From assembly GCF_020520425.1 (NCBI RefSeq), contig NC_079491.1, positions 7,179,143 through 7,243,142 of the forward strand: a stretch of DNA of 64,000 bases. Reading direction: 5' to 3'. The translations under genes were made by a program, and so were the position numbers. The notes beneath the pieces are model-generated. The model worked only from the letters and a program-made list of their open reading frames with translations, was not told the DNA's origin and did no database searches. The stretch comes from Spinacia oleracea (Eukaryota > Streptophyta > Magnoliopsida > Caryophyllales > Amaranthaceae). Position 1 is the first letter of the stretch. Each line of letters opens with the position of its first letter. Shown piece by piece: positions 55,170 to 64,000 of the stretch.

Positions 55170-55396
55170 AAGCTCGATCCATGTTCTGATTTTATTGACA
55201 ATATCTCATGGGAGTAGATAAATAAGTGGCATGTTTCAAGTTTAAAGTTACGATACTATATTCATTAATACGTTCAATTGTTAATACAATACTCGGATAC
55301 TAGCTCCAACAGGGTCCCTAGCTCACTACCTTGTTTAAGAATATAAGGAATTAAGGATAGTTTCATAGTTTAGTATTTTCATATACTTCGTATGTA

Positions 55397-55622
55397 CTTC
55401 TTCCGTTCTTTTTTAAATGACACAATTATGTAGGCACATTTGCCAATGCACGATTTCAAACATTAATATCTCTAATTGTGGATCGGAAAAATTTTATAAA
55501 ATTTGATATTTAAATAATATTTACTGATACGAATCTAATAAAACCCCACACGACTATGTTTTTTTTTATGTATAAATAACAAAAGGAAGTCAAAGGTGTT
55601 TGTGTGAATAGTGTCGAGGAAG
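55397..55622. mobile_element. Stowaway-like MITE, family D copy 1
   Basis: 226 bp, TA-flanked, CTTCTTCCGTTCTTTTTTAA to GTGTCGAGGAAG. Shares ATTAATATCT...TAATTGTGGAT, AACCCCACAC and GAAGTCAAAG phrases with 58870-59137. Confidence 0.75.
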
Positions 55623-55888
55623 TATATGTTATTATACCTATATATATAATAGTACCCCGTATCCATAGTTTGTTTTGTTTTTGTTTTTGACTATGGAAAT
55701 AAAATAATGTCATTAGGTGAAAGTTAGGAGGGAAGAAGCTACTATTTTATGTGTTACGGACTACGTACTAGTGTGATAAATTTAATTTAGTCTAGATACA
55801 TAGAAAAACAGAAAAACATAACTTACGTTAGACTAAGTATGATGAATCAAAGTTATTATTGAGCGGATGATAATTACGTTATCTTATA

Positions 55889-56143
55889 CTATCTTCGTTT
55901 TGGAAAGTTCTTTACGCTTTGGAAAATGTGTCCAAATTATAAAAACTTTGACCGTAAATTCTCACCATTATATACATCAAAACTTTACATGTAAGATCTT
56001 GTTAGATTGGTCTCGGGATGTATTTTCATAATATCACATTTTTATAATTTTTTCACATACGAAATTGGATATATTAGTAGTTAAATATTGCATTGGAGTC
56101 CGTGCAAATAGTAACTGTAAAGATCTTTTTGAAACGGAGGTAG
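55889..56143. mobile_element. Stowaway-like MITE, family C copy 2
   Basis: 255 bp, TA-flanked, CTATCTTCGTTTTGGAAAGT to TTTGAAACGGAGGTAG. Related to 48377-48712 by its terminal phrases. Confidence 0.75.
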
Positions 56144-56252
56144 TATGATAGAATATCGTATGTGGCAGAATTGTGTAATATCTTAGCTATATGATATGGA
56201 GTATAAGATATAAGTCTGTACGACTTAGGAAATCTACGAAGAGTATGCCTTC

Positions 56253-56359
56253 CATGCCAATCTTCATAAAACACCAACTTCATGCGGAGAAAGATTCTAG
56301 TTTGTAGGATATCTAGTTTGTATTTTCATGCCAATCTTCATAAAACACCAACTTCATGC
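56253..56359. repeat. 33-bp direct repeat
   Basis: CATGCCAATCTTCATAAAAC and the following CACCAACTTCATGC occur at 56253-56285 and exactly again at 56327-56359. A related duplication of AGTAGTATGCT.AACAATG lies at about 56490-56550. Confidence 0.9.
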
Positions 56360-58496
56360 CATCGCCCACGTGAAGCTTAGATATACAAAAAAAACTAGTA
56401 TGTGCTGTACCTATAAAAAGTATAACAAGTCTCTTAATCGGCAATGTTAACTACAATGTTTATTGTGTGGCAATACCAAAACGTTCATTAGTAGTATGCT
56501 TAACAATGTCATAATAATATTAGTAGAATAGTAGTATGCTCAACAATGTCATAATAATTGCTCGTACTCATGCATCACATCTATATTATTAAAACTAACT
56601 AAATGGTATGCTCGTAATTTTAAAAACCAATGAATATGGAACCCACTATCCGATGACTCGTTCACCAGTTAGTGATTAGGAATTAGTCAAATTAGACAAA
56701 ATCATATGCAAATGCACGAACTTAATGAATTTATTGTCTCTGTTCGATAGCTTGGGAAGAGGAATCCACTAACACAAACACAATTTAACCCAATTATCTA
56801 TACTATTAAACGGGTTTAAACTATAGTCTTATTTGAATTTTAAAAAAAAGAGTATATACTTGTGCTAGATTTTTTCTTGTTAAGGTATTGTGGCACACTA
56901 TCAAAATGTTTGAATCTGAAATTGATCGCAGTATATCTTCAATATCATCCAGTACCTCCAAGATCTCAACTTTCTCACCAAATTTCAATTTATTATTATC
57001 CGAAACATATTAATAACTCGTATCTAATGACATTATCTCCAAATTGGCAATATATAATACACTTTTCCTTCTTCCATGATGTCCATATTTATCAATGACA
57101 TTGTCAAACTAAGTCACTTGCATCTCATCACACTTCAGAAGTTGAAAGTTAAATATTTAGTTCTAAAATTAAAAAAAGGCCTAAAAAAATATGAATATAA
57201 ATTAGGATTTCAATCATACATATTTATCCATGAACACCAAATATCATCTACGTTGGACTTTTCCACCGTTATCTTTGGAATGCTCATTGACCAACCACAA
57301 TAAATTAACGAACTCTCAAGTTGACTTTTTGTATAGAGAGTGTAACATAGTGACACGGTGTATACTTTATATTCATCTTTTACACATGAGCATACACAAA
57401 ACAATAATAGTACAAAAATAATATTGTCTTTTTAATTATCATACATGTACTCTGATAAAAATTTGATCATAGATAATGCATTAACCATAAAAGGCCGGCT
57501 AATGTGTAGGCTATACAAGAGATGTGTAGTTTGTTTTAGATCAGTTATAAAAGAGTACTACATACATGATAAAAAATTTACTTGATCAAATTCATAACAA
57601 TAGTGTTTCCATTTTGTGTGTAATATTTTTGACGAAATTTGAAAGTGTATTTTTAAAGTGTTTCCTTATTATTTCCTGCCAAATATCTTACTTATTCTTA
57701 TTTTCAATTAATCTCTCATTTAACTGCGTAAGAAGACTTTTGCTGTTTTTTTTTAATTGCCTGAATTTCCTCAAATAACTTTGCATGAGAGGTGAAGATT
57801 GGGGTTTTACAGCCTTTCCATTCCTCACCACTCCGCTTTAATAATATAGTCATATAGATATCACATAATGTAACTCCAAAACACACTAACAAATAGAATA
57901 TTTTTTATGAAAAAATAGATATCAAACTTTATAATGAAACGTAAAAATCACAGTGGAAGTATAATAATCGGGAAAAATAATCTATAATTCTGGGTATTGG
58001 TTATGAATCCCGACGCTGAGTTTAATTTTCTAATCATAGGGGAAATTTTTGTAAATCGATTTCAACATCTAACCTAGATAATACAAACTAGTTAGCGACC
58101 AAAATTTTACGGCTTAAACGGGCCCTGGTCCAATCGAAACTCACAACAAATAAATAAAATAAAATAAATCAAGTCATTGTATGAAGTCACCCTCCATTAA
58201 TTAACCTTAATTAGGAAATCTCCTGCAAATCGGTGAGAGATTTGTTGGGAATAATATTTGATTATGGTAAATACTTAATATTGTTGATAGATATTGATTG
58301 GTAGGTAATGAAAATACACGATGCAACACTAACGCCAAAAATTCAACTCAATTGGCCAATTAGTGAACTTAAAAAGACAATGGATATGGACGGCTAGTTT
58401 TGTCTAATTTCAAACCATATCCCAAAATTATTATTATTTGGCACCTACTTCCAATTTGTGCATCCGCCCAACATCCAGACGGCAACGTGCATGTTA
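56360..58496. other. AT-rich spacer with Helitron ends, no gene seen
   Basis: Helitron 5'-like ends TCTATATTATTAAAAC (56580, plus), TCTATACTATTAAACGGG (about 56797, plus) and a minus-strand one ending at about 57858. I could not pair them with 3' ends. ORFs here are short and lack recognisable domains. Confidence 0.4.
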
Positions 58497-58828
58497 CTCT
58501 CTCCGTATTTATTTAAGAGATACATTTGGTCGGGCACGGGTATTAAGAAGAAGAATTGAATGAAATAAAATAATAAAGAAAGTGGGGTTGGATAAATATT
58601 TTAATAATTAAACAAGGAGAGACCTTGTCATTTGGGGGGGGTGGGAGGTGGAGTGGGTTTATGAAATTATTTGTTTAATAGGATGATGGTCATAGGGTAA
58701 ATTAGATGTATTATTTAATTAGATGGTTGGGTTGATAAGTTACTAAAAATGGCAAGTGTATCTCTTAAATAAATACGGCCGGAAAAGGCAAGTGTATCCC
58801 TTAGATAAATAATTAAATACGGAGGGAG
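58497..58828. mobile_element. Stowaway-like MITE with duplicated right end
   Basis: TA-flanked 332 bp, CTCTCTCCGTATTTATTTAA to TTAAATACGGAGGGAG. The right terminus is present twice (AAGTGTATCTCTTAAATAAA at about 58753, and AAGTGTATCCCTTAGATAAA at about 58789). Confidence 0.85.
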
Positions 58829-58869
58829 TATCATTATACTCCGTACAAAATTTACCCAAATTATATATA

Positions 58870-59137
58870 CTTCCTCTATTTTGGTTTGGTTTACCTGACA
58901 CAATTATTTAATCATGTTTGTCAATATACAATTTTAAATATTAATATCTTTAATTATGGATAAGAAAAACTTTATAAAAAATTGATATTTATAAAATATA
59001 ACTAATCTAACAAAACCCAACACAATTAAGTTTTTTTTTAATTTTTTAAGTATAATTGCAAAAAGAAGTCAAAAGAGCTTGTGTGAATGGTGTCCAAAAC
59101 TCAATTGTATCGTGTAAATAAAAATGAAAACCGGAAG
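58870..59137. mobile_element. Stowaway-like MITE, family D copy 2
   Basis: 268 bp, TA-flanked, CTTCCTCTATTTTGG to GAAAACCGGAAG. The interior matches 55397-55622 (ATTAATATCTTTAATTATGG, AGAAGTCAAAAGAG). Confidence 0.75.
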
Positions 59138-59499
59138 TATAAAAAAATCAAATAGTTTAGGTCGAAACCACGTGGGTCCCATGCACGTAGGGGTAGCAAT
59201 GGGTCCGAGGTGGATCAGTTGTGAATTTGCGATCATTAAAAAATATAAATTGTTTGGACATTATAATAATTAAAATTAAGATCTGAGAATAAAGTGACTA
59301 ATGAATTAAAACTTGATATACTCCGTATATATGTTGTATTGTTACATCTTAAATTACATAAACATACGGAGTATCAAATTACCAACCAACTTGTTGACAT
59401 TTCTAGGAACTACGTACTTAATACTACCAACCAAATATAGTGTTGCTGATTGCCAAGCTTTTTATTTTCATTTGATGTTACCACCGCTTCGCCCTTAGA

Positions 59500-59635
59500 G
59501 CTAATTTGGATTTGGGGTGAGTACGTTCTGGGTGAATAGCTTCAAGTTCTCTCCCAATTGTTGTTGCGGTGGATCGAACACGCAGTCCTCCTAATTAAGT
59601 TCAGCCCCAATCACCATTGAACCGAGATGCAATTA
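59500..59635 (-). mobile_element. SINE-like fragment
   Basis: Minus strand shows a box A-like TGGTGATTGGGG and a box B-like GTTCGATCC with about 40 nt between. No A tail or target duplication was found, so this is tentative. Confidence 0.4.
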
Positions 59636-59865
59636 ATAGTTTTGTTGGTTAGTTAAAGTTAGTTTATCATCTAATTTGTGTTACACATCAGTTATTCGCA
59701 AATCATAAAGAAGCGCTAATTTATTTGATTTTATAATATAATTAACGGGTGGATGGATATTGGATAGGTAGTGTGATGTATCGGGTGATGGGTTGGACGA
59801 GTCTTCATCCTAACCCGACAGATCTATCCATCACCCGTTTATCATCCTCTTTAATTCGAATTTTC

Positions 59866-59866
<1 letters not shown>

Positions 59867-59957
<91 letters not shown>
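59867..59957. repeat. (TA)n microsatellite
   Basis: About 40 uninterrupted TA dinucleotides to 59947, then a phase slip and a few more to 59957. Apt to form cruciforms and to be highly polymorphic. Confidence 0.98.
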
Positions 59958-61635
59958 GGATCGAGTAAATGGTTATCCATCGAGTTCAAATGAATTTATC
60001 AGCCCTACATACATATAGTCAATGTTAAAAAGTGGACTCAAAGTCAGAATTCAGTATAAGATGGTCCTTCATACAACATATTACAATAAGGTTTCTTCTT
60101 GTTTAAAAAATTATATAGGGTGTTTTTTTTTTTATAAAGTCCGTGTTTTAAAATGTGGCTTATGACAATTTTTTTACAATATTGATTTATGCGGTTGGGA
60201 AAAAGTTCAAAGAGCCGCCTTAAAATGATATTTTTGTTTTTTAGTTGCTATGAATTCTGCCAAAATAATGAGCAACATGATTCGAGGCTCACATGCATGA
60301 TGTTGCCTTGGCGATTTTTTGTTAATGAAAGAGATGTTGGATCTACTACCAATCTTCCATTTACCAAATGCTATAGTAATACAAGGGTACCAGAGGGGTA
60401 CAATTGTACTTGTACCCTTTGTACCACCTCGAGACTCAGAATTTGAACAAGAACTACATTTGGATTTATGTCAACTGTCAAGGGTTTCATGATCAACAAT
60501 ACAAAGGGTAAAACTGTAAAGGGTTAATAATATGGAGTGTCTAATAATGGTCACATGATAGTGGTACAATTGATAGGACTCCAACCTCTAAAAGCCTCCT
60601 CACTTGATTAACTTCCATAATCAGGATACTATAGTTTGAAAGGTAAGGAGAATAATATATACATTATGAATTTATGAGCTCTTTTGTTCGAGGGTCTATT
60701 TAGCGATAGATAATTAATCACAGTCTGTAATCGAAAATAAATACACACTATTACAAGAATCTATATACATACTGGAGCTAACAAGCATACTATATGTGAC
60801 TGACACGTAATGAACACATATATGTAAGGAAGTCCTAAAACGCGTTGTACAAACTAAAAGTTGTGTCCTTAAAACTATTATTTATCATAAATATGGAATT
60901 GAACTATGTAATCATATGACAAACTCTCATACTTTGTAATAGTATATGTCATTTTTATGTCCATTATTCTTTTTTCATGTACTTCGTATATCTTTGGACT
61001 AAACTCTTAGGCTTTACTGCTCGTATATAGGATTATTAAAAACTGATTCGATCTGACCGATATTACGACAAAAATCAAATTGACCCAAAAACTAAAATTC
61101 ACACATTTAATCCATCTGGGCACATTGACCCTTCACAAAAATTATCCAATTATATCCGAACCGTTAGACCCAAACTGCAACCGCGCTCCGGATCCGCCCG
61201 TAGACCCATTTGACAGCCCGTCGTACGTACTTAAATACTAAGCTGTTTGTTGGGCCCAAACCAAAAACTGAAGTGCAGCTTTACTAATGGAAGACATCGT
61301 GGGCCCAAAGGCTTCTTGACCAAGCCTGCAACTCAATTATTTAGCGCTGGCAATTTAAACAAGATGGGCCCGGCTAATGTTATGTTCCGAATATTGTCAA
61401 GGATTGGTTTTGTCAATAAAATTTAATCAAAGAAATTAAATAACTACTTTATGCATCAAAATTGATCAAACAAATTAAATAACTACTTTATGAACCAAAA
61501 TTGATCAAACAAATAGACCACTTGAGCAACGATAGATAGAGTAGAGGTGATAGGAGGACGGAGATGCCCATCTCAGAGATGTGTTTTCAAACACATATTG
61601 AGGGTTAGGTGGTAATTTCATCATTATTTTGAAAA
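59958..61635. other. intergenic, no gene seen
   Basis: AT-rich; the longest ORF (60189-60446, plus) has no recognisable domain and no codon bias that I can argue for. Confidence 0.4.
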
Positions 61636-61640
61636 CTTTT

Positions 61641-61765
61641 GAGTACCATATTTGAGAAATGAACAACATTTTGAAACTTATGAGTATCATATTTGAGCTT
61701 TTGAGTACCATTTTTAAACTTGTGAGTACAAATTTTAAACTTCTGAGTACCATATTTGAATTTAT
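61641..61765. repeat. 21-bp tandem repeat
   Basis: GAGTACCAT/GAGTATCAT/GAGTACAAA units begin at 61641, 61682, 61703, 61724 and 61745; the last four are exactly 21 bp apart. Each unit reads roughly GAGTACCATATTTGAACTT. Confidence 0.9.
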
Positions 61766-62505
61766 TTTGATCTGATGACAAAAACATATATAAGATTGAA
61801 ATATATTTCCTCGAGGTGATAGTGCATGTTTTACAAAATGGTTTCCATGTACACGTTGTCTAGACAAATTGTCATACATGTCCTAACCGTCCAACGAGGA
61901 GATGTGTAAGAAAATTTTGTTGTTGAAGTAATATTTGATTATAACGATCCTCCTATGTTGATGTTTGAATATTTAGTATGTTTAGGTTCATTTGTATACT
62001 CACTCGGTATCTTTATACTGTGTATCATACACGCAAATTAAATAATAACATTTTTAGAGGAGTTAAGTCAGAGTCTGATCCAATCCGACAAGTTTGGAAT
62101 GGATTGGATTGAATTGGACTTTTCTCAATCCAATATAGACTTTCTGGAATTGTAGTCCGTAGTCGAGGCTCTTTTGTACTAACCTGGTTTACCTCTAATC
62201 ACCGACTCGTATAAGTTAAGAATGTACTCCGTATTACTGGACAATTAGTAATTAATCTACTGAAAGGAGAAAAGAAAGAGAGGCCAACAATGTCACTTTA
62301 ATTTGATTGCTTAAGAAAAAAACTGAACAAAAACTTTGGATTTGTATCTCTTGACTTCTTCATTGCCACAAATTATTGTCATATAGACTTATTCACAGAT
62401 TAAAATTCACTTCCCCTATTCCTTATATTTCCTGTACAAATGCTACAGCTAACTAAAAAAAATATTACCAGTTGATACAGAATTGGCAGAATTGTCTTCA
62501 GCGAT

Positions 62506-62700
62506 TCACGATAAATCACGGTTGCAGAGGTTGTAACCTGAAATTAAAGAGCTCATGGCAAAACCTAAGAATGCCAAGAAAGCCATACTGATTGATGCAC
62601 TAGCCTTCTCTGTAAATGTGTCTTTTCCCCAATTCGCTTGCCAATCATCAACCCTCGAGGCTGCTGCTGATGAGGCTGATATCAGAAGGTATGCAATTAT
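62506..62700 (-). CDS. CASP-like protein, last exon (partial gene)
   Basis: On the minus strand, after a TTTACAG acceptor (62703-62701), the frame reads IIAYLLISASSAAASRVDDW, then KDTFTEKASASISMAFLAF and LGFAMSSLISGYNLCNRDLS before TGA at 62508-62506: 64 aa. This is the C-terminal part of CASP-like (UPF0497/DUF588) four-helix plasma-membrane proteins. The YLLISASSAAA helix III end, the extracellular loop with conserved Trp, and the helix IV AFLAFxxFAxSSLISGY are all visible. Family role: Casparian-strip-type membrane scaffolds and relatives. Upstream exons should lie to the right, but I could not identify them before 64000, so the gene is incomplete here. The exon has no internal start, so it is easily missed. 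Confidence 0.85.
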   Translation of the reverse strand: MIAYLLISASSAAASRVDDWQANWGKDTFTEKASASISMAFLAFLGFAMSSLISGYNLCNRDLS

Positions 62701-64000
62701 CTGTAAAGTTCAACGGAGAAACGTCTTAGTATTCACAGATGCTAATTAAAATAAATTGCTGATAAAACTAAGATAATGCGATATTTAAAAGAGACATTTG
62801 AAGCCTGAATTTGAATATTCACTTCTAGATGGAACTGAAATTTTCTTCTAAAAGATTTGCAGGTCTGAGAGAGTGAGTGAGTGGCATTCCTAAACTGTCC
62901 TGAATCTTCATTAACAAGGCAAACTCCCTCCCATAGTTCTCATATGTTGACGAAGTTCAGTCAATTTGTTCTCATAAGTCATACAGTCACACAACCAAAC
63001 ATTTCTTGTTCTCTTGATTTCTTGAACCATTGCATGATGTACATTCAGTTAATTACCTGCACATCTTACATGATAGTCTTTTGGAACTGAAAATTCTTCC
63101 ATCAAATATTTGTGGTGATACACATGGCGGAGTGTCATCCCACTGTTTTGGATCTTCATTAACATCACAAACTCCCTCCCATGGTTAACTTATTACTTCT
63201 AAGTGGCACTTGGATTTAACAACAAAGAGACTAAAATTAAGAGACAAAAGGTGCTCATGTCATAGAAAGGAAAAGTAAGTTTTGACTTGAGAAATAAATG
63301 GGAGGTCTTTTGGGACATTGCAAAATGGGAAGTGGGAAATTTAATATGGGATGGAGGGGGTAAATCTCTTAAGTTGATGGAAAGCGTCTCTACCTCCGCA
63401 TACCCAAGACAAGTCCCCCGACATGTCTGATCATAGTCGAACATCCATATATTTCTTGTTTTCTTGAACCATTGCATAATGTTCACTCAGTAAATTACCT
63501 GCCCACATCTCACACAACAATCTTTAGGTTTGCTCTTTTCTAGGGGCTGCTGCAAGGAGTAGATCAAAGTTGCAGCTTAGACAGGTCGAGACTTCATCTG
63601 CCTGAATTTGTTCATGTGTGTCCAATCGAAATTATCACCTCCCCACTATAAATTGTAAAAAGGTTTATCTCGTTGGTGATAATTCAGCAAAATGCAAATA
63701 CTATGTCCCATCAGAATGTAGATACATGAAAACTTTTATCCCTGCTACAACCTAAACACCAATGCTAATGTCAACTCCTCATGACTTTCCAAAAAATCCA
63801 ATCCACAAGTAATTAGCGATTTAGTGTAAACGAGCAGTGACAACTAAGGCCTAAATTCATCGAGCAGACAAGTGTGGCTAATCTTGTATACTCCATAAAT
63901 GACTATCACGACTTAAATCTGTATATTGTGATCAAGCATTGAAATAGATTCACATTCATGGATTAGTGCAGACTTATAACAAACAAGGACTTGACAGCAG
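62701..64000. other. probable intron/upstream region of the CASP-like gene, with internal duplication
   Basis: An imperfect direct duplication joins about 62880-63090 and 63125-63505. Shared phrases are GATCTTCATTAACA, AACTCCCTCCCAT, TTTCTTGAACCATTGCAT and TAAATTACCTGC-like. The second copy is longer by an inserted stretch. No second CASP-like exon recognised on the minus strand. Confidence 0.5.

Noticed and set aside
62555-62749. 64-aa plus-strand ORF
   Set aside because: Antisense to the CASP-like exon; the minus-strand reading has the family motifs.

Overview
The window looks like a nuclear chromosome segment of a flowering plant. The supporting evidence is intron-bearing plant genes (NAC factor, Raf-like kinase, kinesin-light-chain-related protein, CASP-like membrane protein), plant Ty1/copia and Tat-type Ty3/gypsy retrotransposons, L1-type LINEs with a plant ORF1 zinc knuckle, Helitrons and many MITEs. 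The AT-rich background and the endlessly repeated TACTCCGTA word make me think of Caryophyllales (spinach/beet/quinoa group). That placement is a guess from memory of such genomes, not something the sequence proves.

Layout. 1-222: tail of a Helitron. 2.3-5.6 kb: a KLCR2/CMU2-type gene on the minus strand (two coding exons, 718 aa, plus a 5'UTR intron). 5.6-11.7 kb: AT-rich intergenic DNA with Stowaway- and Tourist-like MITEs, a SINE and a 53-bp minisatellite. 11.70-11.78 kb: a tRNA-Leu(UAG) gene, minus strand. 12.6-18.1 kb: a Raf-like protein kinase, minus strand, three exons, 386 aa, with a MITE in intron 2. 18.6-20.3 kb: a Stowaway-like MITE and a SINE with clear target-site duplication.

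20.6-43.7 kb is a block of three retroelements. They are a whole-looking Ty1/copia element (386-bp LTRs, about 1% LTR divergence), a whole-looking Tat-lineage Ty3/gypsy element (680-bp LTRs that look identical, dual RNase H, gag-pro and pol separated by one read-through-type stop, and an intron-bearing antisense gene), and a 5'-truncated L1-type LINE whose ORF2 is split by one nonsense codon. 43.8-51.9 kb is a graveyard of Helitron ends, MITEs, a CACTA-type MITE and an RNase H-domain fossil.

52.2-55.1 kb: a NAC transcription factor, plus strand, three exons, 323 aa. Its first intron carries a hAT MITE that itself holds a CACTA-type insertion. 55.2-62.4 kb: more MITEs, Helitron ends, a long (TA)n tract and small tandem repeats. 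62.5-62.7 kb: the last exon of a CASP-like protein on the minus strand, whose upstream part probably lies to the right of or beyond the window edge.

The host genes show no operon-like or pathway relationship. They are independent plant genes separated by transposon-derived DNA. Their likely roles are microtubule/cellulose-synthase anchoring (KLCR2), signalling (kinase), transcription (NAC), membrane scaffolding (CASP-like) and translation (tRNA).
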